64,000 nucleotides of DNA. Origin: Trichinella spiralis. Taxonomy: Eukaryota > Nematoda > Enoplea > Trichinellida > Trichinellidae. Below the pieces are notes generated by a model. It did no database searches. It was given only the letters and a program-made list of their open reading frames with translations, and was not told the DNA's origin. The DNA lies in assembly GCA_000181795.3 (NCBI GenBank), contig CM012953.1, forward strand, positions 19,892,723-19,956,722. The letters are read 5' to 3'. The position numbers and the translations under genes were made by a program. Of this stretch, positions 24,567 through 45,729 are shown piece by piece. Positions within the stretch are counted from its first letter, which is position 1. The number at the start of each line of letters is the position of its first letter.

Positions 24567-27500
24567 AAGTTCTGTTATATTATTTCCAGTATATACAGTT
24601 GTAAGAAGAAGAAGAAGAAGAAGAAGAATGCACAGTTACTTTTTTATTTTTGCTTTGTTCCATCTTTGCTCTTTGAAGCAATCTCAATCAGTATTTGCCT
24701 GTGTAATCAACAGTATCGCTGCATTTTGTGATATAAATTTATATTATTATTATTATTATTATTATTATATTTTTTCTTTTTTTTTTGTTTATACTCGAAA
24801 GACTGTCGTCACTGTCATCGTAAAGAAGAAATTTGCGTTGCATTTGGGCAACTATTTTTGCAAATTCTCAATAAATAATAAAAGAGTAAGGAATTATGCG
24901 TTATAATTTTTTTTATTGCAAGCACTTTTTGTGAAAGTTCACAATTTCGATGTTTTAACAAGTTGATTATATTGGCGGCGAATTAAATTGCTCGTAGAAT
25001 GTTGCCAGTTGCTGCTGATTGATGTCAATATTGTTGTTCTCTAACGTTGTCGAGCAGTTTCATTTTCTCTTGTGCTTCCATAAGGATTGCTAATTTATGT
25101 TTTAAGCGTAAAACCACAAGCAAAATGTCAAAAAGCAAACGCAGTCTCTCAATGCTGTGCAAAATAATCGAAATTGCACACCAGATGTTTTGCATTTTAT
25201 TTGACAGTTTGTTGCAATTTCAATGACAGTAATTTCTTTTCTTGTTATTCTACCAGACGGTTGAGTTGTAAAATTCAATGTAAACGTATCAATGTTAAAA
25301 ACAGAACATTTTGTCGTATTAATTTTATCTCTATGCTTGAATAAATCGAAGCGTTCTTAATTAAATAAACATTTCAATTCTTTGCAAGTCAGGAAGTGAT
25401 CAGTGATGCAACAAAATTTTTATAAATTTATTATATGAATAATTTGTCAATCTTCAAATGTGATTATTTGCGTTCAAAGTTGAAATTCACTGCTCCAAAA
25501 TATACAGTGTCAGACCAGTCAACACGAAAAATGTCAGATATTTTTGCTCGTATCCACCGGCTGTTCGTGTTAAATCGAGTGAAATGTTGTGAAGGAACAC
25601 GTCGACATATCCTTTTTGCATGCTCTTCGAATATGAACAGTATGTTTTTTCCAAACACGTCAGACATCATTTTTCAACGTTTACTGGTTATCATTGTTGT
25701 TTTTTTTGCAAAATTTAAAATCGTAATTTCTTGATATTACTGAATTTTGTGTGTCTGTGTTGTTTGTATTCAATGAAAATTTTAACTTGGCCAAGTGCAA
25801 TCGAAAACGTACAGATTACGGTACATCACGCTGCACTTGAAGCAAATCGTCTAATTTTTAAATTATCCTATTATACAGAGTCAGTATTGCTCATGGAAAA
25901 GAAAACTGTTGCTAAGCAAAAGGCTAAGCAGAGCTTTTTTTATGTTCGCGCTCACTGAGCTCAACCTGATCCTGTTGTATGTGTGAATTTTCTTGCCGTA
26001 AAAATTGTTCATCTTGAAACAATACAAAGATACGCCGAAACTTTTTGCACATTAATTCTGAAATCATACCAATAATCACATAAAAACTTTATTTTTCTTT
26101 TTTTTTACTCAAACACAACTAAGTGTAAAAAATCTTCTAAATAGTAAATATAAAAACAAGTAAAACGGTTTTTGTCAGATTATATAATGTTCATTTTTAA
26201 AAATCATTTTAATGAAATTATTGCTCAATATTAAGCTAAAACCATTCATTGCCCATAATAAATATGTTTTACAATAAAACATAATTTCGTTTTACCTGAA
26301 TACATTAAATGATTACCGTATGAATCATAAAAATGAATTATCAAAATATAGTATTGAACTCTGCATCTTTAATTGTGCCCTATTTAATTTCAACTTTTAG
26401 TGAAAAGTCTAATAATGATAGTTATAAAATTAAGTGAAAACATTTTTCCATTCTTTTTTTATTAATGGAAAGGTCTACTTAATCTAATTAACGCAATTTT
26501 GTCAAATGCTGTCAGCTAAAAATGGCATTGTCTGTCAGATGTGCACCATGTAAAAGTATAACATTTTCAGAAAGAATGATTAATGTAGATTATAAATGTG
26601 CTGTACAAAAACAAATCTATTGAAGTACTGATATGAATGCTTCCAAATTCCATTCCAAAGATGTTGTTTCCAGTAGCACCGAGTGGACAGATTTGCAAGT
26701 AATCCAATATATTTGGAAACCCAAATGAAGGCATCTGTTGTGATTAAAAAATATAACTTTTAGGTAAATGAATTGCCACAAATATTGAAAGATGGAGCCA
26801 ATTGTTTTAGAAGAAAGCTGTGAATAACGGAAGCATTTCGTGTGCATTTTTCACATACCAAATATTTTGAATCGTTAATTTAAATTCAAAGTAAAGGCAG
26901 CCAATTCCTCACCTTTTATTTTTAACTAATTTGTTCAGAAATATTCTGAATTTTTTAATCATTACTATTGAAAATTAGTTTTTTTTTGAAAGCAAATCTT
27001 TTTCACATTTATTTTCATTATTTAAACCAAAATAGTCGATGGATTCAGACATCGCATTTCGCAAACATTCGCCGATGAAATTTTGTGGAATTTTCTTTGC
27101 ACATCCATTCATATTAGCTTCGCATACTTAACCGAGTTGTTTTTTTTTGTGACTTGCACAGTTCAAATTTGCATTGAAACTGATTTGCAAAATTGAAAGA
27201 AGAAGTGTTTGCACATTAACTGCGTAGATAATTTAATTATTTTGAAGTATGAAAACAGCCTTTTAAGTGAATGAAAATTTGGTTTTTTAAATGTCGATTC
27301 CATGCCAATTGTTAGCAGTAAAGTGTGAATGGAATTTTTAAAGTTAAGTGTAATTAATTTGAACAATCAGACTCGAGCATTTTTAAAAACTGCATTGAAA
27401 TAATACTTTTTAATGTTCGAAAAATAATTTATTTATTAAAAATTAATTTAATTTTTTAAATAAAGATATGCTTCAAACGTTATTATTCGCGTTTATTACT

Positions 27501-27914
27501 TATGCCACCAAAATTGTTGATTAACAAACAGCTTGACACAGTTGTTCTTACTGTACTTTATTCTTCGCGCACTAAACAATGAATAGACAATATTTTAAAT
27601 CATCATCTTCTTATTTAATAAAATGTTTTAATAAAGCAGTCTGTTGAAAAAATAATAGAGTTCATTAAGAAGAAAACACTGGTATGTCATGAATTAGGCA
27701 TTGCGTTTCTTAACTTTGATTTATAGTCAATTTCTTTTATAATGAAGTTCCAGTGATTCTTTCAATTCTATTCTTTAAGTATATTTTTCTTTGAAACTCA
27801 TTATGATATTTACTGAAATGAAATTTTCATTATGCAAAGTAAAGAGCTGTTGTTTTTTTGTAGAATTATCTTGATTTATTACGATTAGTTTGCTATGCAT
27901 TATAATTTTTACAG
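24567..27914. other. Intergenic region downstream of SBNO with triplet microsatellites
   Basis: Contains the SBNO 3' UTR, an (AGA)n run at 24604-24628, and a (TAT)n run at about 24742-24768. From 25000 to 27900 I see no conserved coding motif. Open frames at 25435-25734 and 25731-25958 are not low-complexity but match no family I know and lack clear splice partners. They are left uncalled. Confidence 0.5.
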
Positions 27915-28541
27915 AAGCGTTTTCGTCTTTTTCCACGATGTAGATTAAACGTTGAATGCACAGAAAATATACAATGCTATTTCGATCATGTTAACATTCG
28001 TTTGTTGTGTAGATCTTGTATCGTTGATTCACTTGAGCAGTTACTTTTAAGAATTGCTCGATTAGAATATACATTTGCATTGCTGGTAATTTTCATTTTT
28101 TGAATGATTTTTATTATCATTCTATTTTCTATTAAAGTATCCGTGTTTATTCAGTCGTATTTATTCCATGCTACGTGACCTTTGTATCCTGTTTCTTCGT
28201 TTGCTGCAAATTTGCTTCCTTTATTTATTTGATGGTTTCTAATTTTCATTGCTAATTTTTAAAATTTATTCATTTAAAATCAATTTTTAATGAATAGTTT
28301 TAGTTCGGTTTGCAGGTAACAGCTGAAATTGTAATTGGAATGTTCACTGAACAGCTGTTTAAATGTGTAATCATGACAAAGAGATGGCCAATAGTTAGTT
28401 AGATTTTTCAGCATTTCAGTTTTTATGGAATAATTTTATATTGAATGAATTTCTGCAAACTTTGAAACATAATGTTTGTAGTATATGCAGCATATTTTTC
28501 AGCTTACTGATCTTTTGATAATCAGGATAATTGTTATTACA
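27915..28541 (+). CDS. Unidentified multi-exon candidate gene (three in-phase exons)
   Basis: Three stretches are open between good splice signals and all keep phase 0. Exon 27915-28085 (57 codons) has acceptor TTTTTACAG and donor CTG|GTAATT. Exon 28316-28393 has acceptor TTTGCAG and donor ATA|GTTAGT; reading on instead gives a stop at 28400-28402. Exon about 28503-28541 has acceptor TTTTTCAG and donor ACA|GTAAGT. The first exon is Cys-rich (PRCRLNVEC, LLCRSCIVD) and continues into hydrophobic helices (EYTFALLVTAEIVIGMF, DLLIIRIIVIT), suggesting a membrane protein. Start and end exons were not found. I do not recognise the family; a faint resemblance to peroxin-16-like membrane proteins was considered and is too weak to use. 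Confidence 0.35.
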
Positions 28542-28612
28542 GTAAGTATTCATATGACATTGATATGTCAAAGAATATTAAACATGAATACACGATATAT
28601 AAATATAAATGA

Positions 28613-28645
<33 letters not shown>

Positions 28646-29329
28646 ATATATGTAAAATTATTTATTTACGATGATAAAGTATTTTTTTGTGCATTTTTTA
28701 AAAATATTCTACTTATTTTATTTGGATTAGTATAAGCAATTATTTTATATTTTGCTGGTTTGGTTTTGTTTGTTTTCTGACACACTTTCTTGTCGTGCTA
28801 ATGTTTTCATTGTCACTTTGTGCTTTGATTTAGGAATGAAATGAAATGTTTTTTTTTTTCTATAAATTAGAATTGTCGTAGAATTTTTATTAAAAATGGC
28901 GCTACATTTTTTGCATAATTTAATTTTTACAGTGTTGTAAATTGTATAGGCGGATATGTTTGCTGTCCTGTTCAGTACACGATTTGTGCAATTAGCGTTT
29001 CCTATGGTCAGTGAAAATGAAGGCAATCAATGATTGATTATTGATTTAAGGTTTGCATGTTGGTAGTGATTGACACGAAAATTCCGCAAGCCATCTGCTT
29101 TGATTTCAAGGTTTTCCTGTTTTTTTTGTTAAAATACTATATATTGAAAAATATTTTTGACTTATTTTGCTTTTTTATTGCACGCACACACGGTGCAGCA
29201 AGTTGAGGAAGAGATTTGATTGAACAGGAGATATTTTTTTTGTCATTGAAAAAATTTCGAGCTTTATGAATGTTTGTTTTGTAGTGTAATATTTTCGATC
29301 TCATGAAAGTTTGAAATTGAGCTGCAAAT
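28542..29329. other. Spacer upstream of SET8 copy 2
   Basis: AT-rich sequence. It contains the TATC microsatellite, an unsupported minus-strand open frame (28745-29026) and presumably the SET8 copy 2 promoter and 5' UTR. No specific promoter motif is identifiable. Confidence 0.45.
28616..28644. repeat. (TATC)n tetranucleotide microsatellite
   Basis: About seven perfect copies of TATC followed by a TA-rich tail. Noncoding. Confidence 0.9.
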
Positions 29330-30698
29330 ATGAGTTCATCGGGTTTGAAAGCGTTTTTCAAGACGCAGAAGGTTGCCGCCATTGATGATGCAGATTCAAA
29401 AAAAGTGTATGAAATTAGCATTGGAAAATTGGCCGTCGAGCAGAAAACAGACGATCCGAATTGTGATAATGTTAAGCGGGAAAAAAGTAGTAAAGTGAAA
29501 ATTAAAAGTGGAAAAAGCAAAGTGAACAACAACCAGAAATTGTCGTCTGTTCAAATTTCAACAACTTGCAATAGAGCAGCAGTTGAATCGACGGAACAAC
29601 GTGATTTGGTTGAAGTGGACAAACAGCTGGCTAGGAAAAATGCCAGAGAAGCTTCATCGATTAAAACAACAGTAGGGAAAAAAGAACCGCGGCAGTTGGA
29701 GAAAAAAACAGTCTCAGCGAATAAGCGGGTTGTGGTTCAATCTGGAAGCTTGCCAATATTACTGTCCACTGACCACCACGACATTGACCACAATAAAAAT
29801 GATCCACTCAAAAATTCCACATTCCCAAACGGCGTACCCGTAGTTGAAGCAGTTGGTGAGGTTAAAATTGAAAACGGTGAAAATTTGCTTAGAACATCAA
29901 CAAAAGTTGGCAATTCGAAAAAGAATTCTACAAAGAAGTAAAACAATTGTTTGGCAAAATAATTTTAATTGGGTTTTTAATCATAGAATATATATATATA
30001 TATCTTTCCAATCTTTAGGAAAAACAGTTGCAATAGCAGACAAATTACTGAATTTTTTACCGTTCGAAAAAGTGGAAGAAAAACCGCTTCTGAACTGCAG
30101 GTAGGTAAACAGTTGCAATCAGCTGTTTTGAAATTTTTTCTTTTTTGAATTAAAATTTAATTTTGTTCAGGAAGAGAAATTTGACAAATTGAAAAAAGCT
30201 ATACTGTCGGTTTGTCAGGATGGATTGGAAGTTTGTGAATTTCCTGTCAAAGGGCGTGGGGTGATTGCGACGAAAAAATTCTACCGTGATGATTTTGTTG
30301 TTGAATATCGTGGCGAGCTAATAGACAGCACTGAAGCGCAGCGTCGAGAACGGGATTATCAGAACAGCTCTCAGGTCGGCTGTTACATGTATTATTTTTC
30401 TTACAAAGGAAAGCGATATTGGTAAAGAATTCATATTCACAATAGCTTGGTATTGGTATTGATAACGTTTGTATTGTTTAGTGTTGATGCCACACCGGAA
30501 TCTTCTCATTATGGTCGTTTGTTGAATCATTCAGCCAAAGATCCGAATGTGAAATCGAAAATTGTGAACATCGATGATAATCCGAGAATAATTTTTGTTG
30601 CAAAACGAGATGTGGAAATTGGCGAAGAGCTTTTGTACGATTACGGGGATCGACGCAAGGATGCCATTCGTGCACATCCTTGGCTTGTCTGCAGTTAA
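29330..30698 (+). CDS. Histone H4-K20 monomethyltransferase KMT5A/SET8, copy 2
   Basis: A second SET8 gene. Exons are 29330-29937, 30019-30100, 30171-30421 and 30482-30698, giving 385 residues. The N-terminal ~200 residues are Lys/Ser-rich, begin MSSSGLKAFFKTQK, and do not visibly resemble copy 1. Exon 2, read in the only frame that joins both neighbours, gives RQITEFFTVRKSGRKTASEL. This matches the PIP-degron and linker of SET8 and the equivalent exon of copy 1. The SET domain shows KGRGVIATKKF, DFVVEYRGELI, VGCYMYYF, GRLLNHSAKDPN and IGEELLYDYGDR, and ends HPWLVCS. Intron phases are identical to copy 1 (2, 0, 2), pointing to gene duplication rather than retrocopying. Both catalytic regions look intact. 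Other KMT5A-like SET genes are unlikely alternatives because the C-terminal YDYGDR and HPWL signature is specific. Confidence 0.93.
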
Positions 30699-31145
30699 TA
30701 CAAAACGAGTTCACTAATAAAAGCACAGATTTATGTATATGTATATATATGTATATGTAATGTTTTTTATTTTGATGGAACGCATTGTTTACAAAGCGTT
30801 CGTTTACGTTTACTGTATATTAATGTTCAATTTCCTAACTGCAGTGCTCGAAGAATTGTATAATTAGATTTTAAAATTTATTATTGATTGATGATAGCGT
30901 TTAAATCGTATGCTTTTTGTCCCCTGCCTTTTGCTGTGTGTGCCTGATTTCGTTGAAAAATTTAAATAAAACTTATGACAATGTATAAATGGATAACTTC
31001 TTATTTTGAACAAGAAAAAGTTGTTCTGTTTCGAATACATAAATGAACTTATACTTTATTTTCATTAGATTACTGTATTTTTATTTTTCTATTTATCATT
31101 CAGTACATTTTATGCAAAAATAGCGCAGCTGACAAATAATGTGCA
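30699..31145. other. Short spacer between SET8 copy 2 and PI4KA
   Basis: About 450 bp on the same strand as both neighbours. It has a (TATATG)n-like run at 30735-30760 and AT-rich sequence. It holds the SET8 copy 2 3' end and probably the PI4KA promoter; no motif decides. Confidence 0.5.
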
Positions 31146-40689
<9,544 letters not shown>

Positions 40690-40757
40690 ATGAAAATGAA
40701 TGACAAATTCGATGAACGAACGTTGAAACTTTCTGTTATATTGTCTGTCTTTCATTG

Positions 40758-40853
40758 TATTATATTATATTATATTATATTATATTATATTATATTATAT
40801 TATATTATATTATATTATATTATATTATATTATATTATATTATATTATATTAT
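40758..40853. repeat. (TATTA)n pentamer array after the PI4KA stop codon
   Basis: Nineteen or so near-perfect TATTA copies start about 70 bp beyond the PI4KA stop, probably inside the 3' UTR. An open frame across it is purely repeat-encoded (Ile/Leu/Tyr) and is not a gene. Confidence 0.92.
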
Positions 40854-42538
40854 TTGTTGTTATTTAATTTCGAACATATGCATGCAGTTTCTTTGCTTGT
40901 TGTTGTGTTTTCTCGTTGAATTATTATTTTATTGTAAAGAGAAAGTTTTCTCTTCACCTTTCAACAAATTTAACTTCATCATAACTTTCAATAACAATAT
41001 TCCATGTTTGCAGTACAATTTTTGGAGAATTGACCAACAAATAAATAGAAGAATTTTCATAAATTATAGGAAAAAAGTTATTGTGATAATCAACGCAGAT
41101 GTGAATGTAGACGACAGAAATGGGGTCTGTATTCAACGTAGAGAACCTGAGTGTCATTAATAACACGGTAGACCCGGAAGTGACGTATAGGGGATTTTTG
41201 GGGGCGTGGTTGCTTGCGAGATAGTGTCGTGGCTTGCCGTTGTTAGTAGTTTGCCTTTAGCGTGTTTTGCTTTTCTTGGTGTGTTATTCTTTGATTTCTT
41301 GTCTGATTATCCCCGGCTCAGTGTTATTTCTTGAGTAAACTGTTTGACACTCAATCGAGTTTTTAAATAACAGTTGTCGCCTTATAAGTCGGATTGTCTA
41401 ACACATTGGACACTCCCGGCCTTGCAATAACAACTCAGACATACAGTCCACTAACATCGGAGACGAGTGACTTGTTGTTTCGCTCGTTACAGTGAATTTT
41501 AAAATTCATATTATTACATCTTTTAATTTTGATGACTGATTGATGTTGGCCGATAAAAATGAAAAAAAAAACATTGCTGCAGTTTTGAAGTTTAAAAAAA
41601 CTTTTACTTGTTCTATTCACTGAAACCTGTAAAAGTAAAACCTGCCAAAATGGGCACCTTGATAATCTGGGCAACTATAACTGCCCAAGTTGGGCAATTA
41701 ATTAAAATTATTCTCAGTCCCGAAAAATGCATCATTAATCAATCTCGTACAGGCGAACTGCTTTAAACTGGGCATTTTCTCTAATGAGACAAGTGGTTGT
41801 TCAATGTGGGCGTGTGAAAACCAGCAATAAAGACGGTTTTTGAGCTCTTGTTTGATTTCATCATATTCACGAAAATCGCCTTTTCCCTTCCTGATCATAC
41901 AAGTTGAGAATTATTTCTTTGTTTGCTATAATTGCCGCTGTTAACCAAGGTTCACCGGAACTTGAACTGCGACGTTGTATTGTTTTTCAACTGCGTGCAA
42001 CCAAATGACGATTACTGGAAAAAAATTATTCTTAGCCATTTATTGTAAAGCATTAGACTTTTTTATCGCCAACGCTTTGCAGGAAGGTTGATGTTCGGTG
42101 CGTGGAAACCGACGAAACAGTTCATTCAGTTTTTTTTTCACCAGTATGCAGTTTCAGTTGGTACACGTCTCGAACTCCTTATTAATCCTGAACTATTTAC
42201 TGCAGGGGACGTCCGGTAATTGGTCATATTAATAATTTATAACATAAATGATTTTTCAATTTTATTTCTTCATAATTTAATAATCACCAGAACTGATTTC
42301 CCAAAGGGAACTTCTCAATCTGAGAACAACAGAATTATTATGAAACAGTCAAAAGATTGGAAATAAAATTTGACAAATAGAATAAAATAATATTTGACAA
42401 ATAAAATGCAGAGGAGTGACAACAAATGAAATTTAGAGGCGCGCGTTAGAGCAGCAACCAATGAAATTTTACTGCGAAAAGGTAGGTAGAGTCAGAGGGG
42501 AAATCGGTACTAGACCCTGCAAGTCTACTGCATTTTTT
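40854..42538. other. Spacer and possible retroelement leader
   Basis: No coding gene is supported. The interval 41165-41500 is less AT-rich than its flanks and could be an old LTR, but no matching second copy was recognised after the pol relic. A short palindrome TGCCCAagtTGGGCA sits near 41681. The minus-strand open frame at 41698-41898 has no family support. Confidence 0.4.
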
Positions 42539-42539
42539 G

Positions 42540-42556
42540 TGGTGCCACGAGTCGGG
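42540..42556 (+). promoter_or_regulatory. Candidate retroelement primer-binding site
   Basis: TGGTGCCACGAGTCGGG begins with TGG and is complementary to a tRNA 3' end of the form CCCGACTCGTGGCACCA. It sits about 120 bp before the gag-like open frame, the usual place. The tRNA species is not identified. Confidence 0.4.
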
Positions 42557-42661
42557 AAAACTCGTGAAAAATTTACCTGTCTGTGACACATTTTTTGAAC
42601 CAATGGCTCTTCTGAAGCAATATAAAGTATCGACAAGCTACTTCATCGCAAAAATGCCCAA

Positions 42662-44050
42662 TTGCGTTGGTTGAGATCAACCTTGGATGATTTGAGAGCT
42701 GCCTTGGACAGTGACAGAAACCATCGGCAGAGTTGCCTGATGAGAGTCTCTGAGAAATGGACAAAATATGACCGCGTGGTAGAGCAGTTGCTGGAAGTTA
42801 GCGAAACAGCAGAGTCCATAGATACACTGATAGACGAGAGAGAAACTCTCAATGATGAACTCATGGAGTTACGAATGAAAGCTGATCACGATAGTGGCAT
42901 TCAAATCAAGGAAGATCCAGAAACGAAGGAAATTGAACAATCTACTCCTTCCAATGTTCGTCTACCGAAATTAGAGATCAGCAAATATAACGGAGATCCG
43001 CACGACTGGCAGCGATTCCATGAGGAATTCAGTAATTCGATTCATACCAACAAAAATCTCTCCACCATAGAGAAATTTAGCTACCTGAGATCATTACTCA
43101 TCGGAAATGCCGCCGCTGCCATCGAAGGACTCCCGCTGAACGTGGCAAACTATGATGCAGCAGTGACGATCCCGTCGGACAGCTTTGGAAGGAAAGAAAT
43201 TATCATTGAAAAACATATGAAAGAGCTGCAGAATTTTCCGACTGTTACCAGCCAGTGGGACACGAATCGCTTAAGTCAGCTAGCAAACCAGTTGGAAGTG
43301 CACGTCCGTGGTCTGGAAGCATTGCAAACACCAGCAGAAGCATATCAAGCGTTCCTGATGCCAAAGATTTTACCACGCTTGCCACGAGAATTAGCCGTAG
43401 AATGGAAAAGAAAACGATCAGAGAAAAGGGACAACGTACAGGAACTATTGGCATTTTTGAAAGCCGAGATACTAATTGGAGAACGACATGGATCGCTTGA
43501 CTCTTCAACGAAAAGTGGCTCTGAGATCAAAAAGCCAATAACAGAAAAGAAGATCTATCCAGAAAAGAAATATACGATGACAGCATCACACGCCTCAATC
43601 AAGCAAGCGTGCAATTTGTGTCAACAAGACCATCAAATATGGAATTGTTCCAAGTTTCTTCAAATGAACATCGTAGAAAGGCAGGTAATTGCACGTGAGC
43701 GGGGATTGTGTTTTGCATGCTTCAGAAGGGGACATGGAATGTTTGAATGCAAATCAAAAAGGAGATGTATAAAGCCACGTTGTAAGGAACACCACCACCC
43801 TGCATTACATCCAGAAATTGATAACCAGGAAAAGGGATCGACCCAAAATCAGCATCCCCCAACAGCTGCTGCAGACGCAAAGATACAGGTGGGCTGCGTT
43901 CTGACCACTGGAAGAAGAAGTACACTGTTGCAGACAGCACGGGCGAGATTGCATGATTCAAACGGCAATTCAATGGTAGTGAACTGTCTATTCGACAGCG
44001 GCTCCCAACGCTCTTTCGTGAAGAAAAGCGTTGCGGACGCGCTCAGTTAA
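42662..44050 (+). pseudogene. BEL/Pao gag-protease region
   Basis: A 462-codon open stretch. It shows a coiled N-terminal part and a gag core (VRLPKLEISKYNGDPHDWQR, EKFSYLRSLL) as in DUF1759 proteins. A Cys/His zinc-knuckle-like segment follows (CFACFRRGHGMFEC, then C/H-rich HHHPALHP), and last an aspartic-protease start (CLFDSGSQRSFV). It is preceded by an out-of-frame ATG segment at about 42601, indicating a frameshift. It ends in a stop at 44048 where the polyprotein should continue. No Met need start here because the product is normally part of a polyprotein. Confidence 0.85.
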
Positions 44051-44059
44051 GAGGGCCCA

Positions 44060-45706
44060 ATGGAAAGAGTATTCATCGAATCATTGGGTGGAGACCATAA
44101 CAAATGCAAAAGGACGCGACGCGTGAAGTTTTGGATCAGCTCCTTGAATGGAAAGGATGACGAAAAACAATTGGTAGAAGCACTATGCTTGCCAAAGATA
44201 TGTCAGAAACCGAAACTGGTTCCTAACGTTAATCGTTTGAAACATTTGACGGCATTACAACTGGCTGATGACTTCACCGAAAACTCTGGTGCCTTTGACG
44301 TTCTTATAGATTTAGATTATTACTACGAATTTGTTGACCATAAGATAAAGCGCGGCAAAAAGGGGGAACCTGTCGCTGTTCATTCGACCTTAGGATGGAT
44401 CATATGCGGTCCAATGACGAATGAGAAAAGAGAACTTACATCTTTCTCTCACTTCGTCAAGGTACTCTACGCAAAAGTGGACGAACAACTGGATAAAGCA
44501 ATAAGAAAATTTTGGGAGATTGAAACCATCGGAATAATGGACGATTCTGACAAAGCTGACGTTGATTCCACTAGAGCAGTGCAAAGCTTTGAATCTACTT
44601 TGCAATTCGATGGAATCAGATACACCGTGAGACTCCCTTGGTTGAAAGATGATGCGCAGCTTCCAAACAATTACCATCAAGCGCTACGTAGACTACAGCA
44701 GATAGAGCGAAGTTTAAAGAATAATCCACGCAAAGCAGCACATTACGAAAGAGGTATGCGAGAATCTTTGGAAGATTTCGTTGAAGAAGTGACGGATAGA
44801 ACAGACTATCCAGGAAGAATATGGTACTTACCTCATCATGCCGTTATCCGAGAAGATAAGACCACCACCAAATGCCGAATTGTATTTGACGGTTCGGCGC
44901 AGTACGGAGGTGTCACCCTTAACCAACATATAGACGTAGGACCAGCGTTACAGAACGATCTGGTCAAAGCACTGTTACGATTTCGGCGATTTCGTATAGC
45001 ACTCCAGGCTGACATCTCTAAGATGTTTCTACAAATTGGCTTGAATGAACAAGATAGAGATGTCTGCCGATTTTTGTGGAGAAGCCGCGATGTTCAAGAA
45101 GCACCTCGCATTTATCGCTTTAAAAGGTTGTGTTTTGGACTATCGTGTTCACCATTCTTAGCTATCTGCGTCATTCGACATCATGTAAAGAAATATCAAC
45201 ACAAATTTCCTGAAGCCGTGAACGAAGTTCTTGAGAATATGTATGTTGATGATCTGTTGTTTTCAGTGGATGAAGAAGAATCAGCTATCGAGATGGTGGC
45301 GCAATTGAGGAAAATGATGAAACTCGGCGGATTTCTCTTCACAAAGTGGGCTAGTAATCACAATGAAGTTCTAGCGGACGTACCATTTGAAGGCGTAACA
45401 GATGAAAGCAGCAACCCAATGTTGAAAGCCTTTGGAATAACATGGAATGCAGAAAGGGATGAACTTTCATATACGATACCGTCGAACGTAGATCCAAATA
45501 CGCTTGACACCAAACGTCAGCTAATCAGCATCACAGCGAAGATGTACGATCCGCTTGGTTACTTGTCCCCGTATCTCATTAGAGCAAAAATTCTATTCCA
45601 AAGATTATGGCAACAAGGAGTTGATTGGGATGAGAAATTACCAGATAATTTACATCAAGAGTGGAAAAAATGGAAGATGGAGCTGATGGACATCCCCGAA
45701 ATCTGA
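44060..45706 (+). pseudogene. BEL/Pao reverse transcriptase region
   Basis: 548 codons continue the polyprotein after a break. An LGWIICGP protease-RT linker motif precedes the RT fingers and palm (FDGSAQYGGVTLNQ, ALQADISKMFLQIGL, FGLSCSPFLA) and the catalytic YVDDLLFS box at about 45241-45264. The thumb follows, with TKRQLISITAKMYDPLGYLSP. The frame stops at 45704, just before the RNase H domain. The RT active-site Asp pair is present, but the flanking stops make the copy non-functional as it stands. Confidence 0.9.
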
Positions 45707-45729
45707 ATACGACGTTGTCTCATACCCCT

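Noticed and set aside
28503-28541. Peroxin-16-like identity for the candidate gene at 27.9-28.5 kb
   Set aside because: The similarity is only hydrophobic pattern and a shared Leu-Glu pair. It does not hold over the conserved PEX16 segments.
40690-41160. 156-codon frame after PI4KA
   Set aside because: Most of it is the TATTA repeat. The rest is ordinary AT-rich sequence without motifs.
41673-41700. Short palindrome TGCCCAagtTGGGCA as a MITE end or operator
   Set aside because: No partner repeat or target duplication was found. A single 6-bp arm palindrome is expected by chance.
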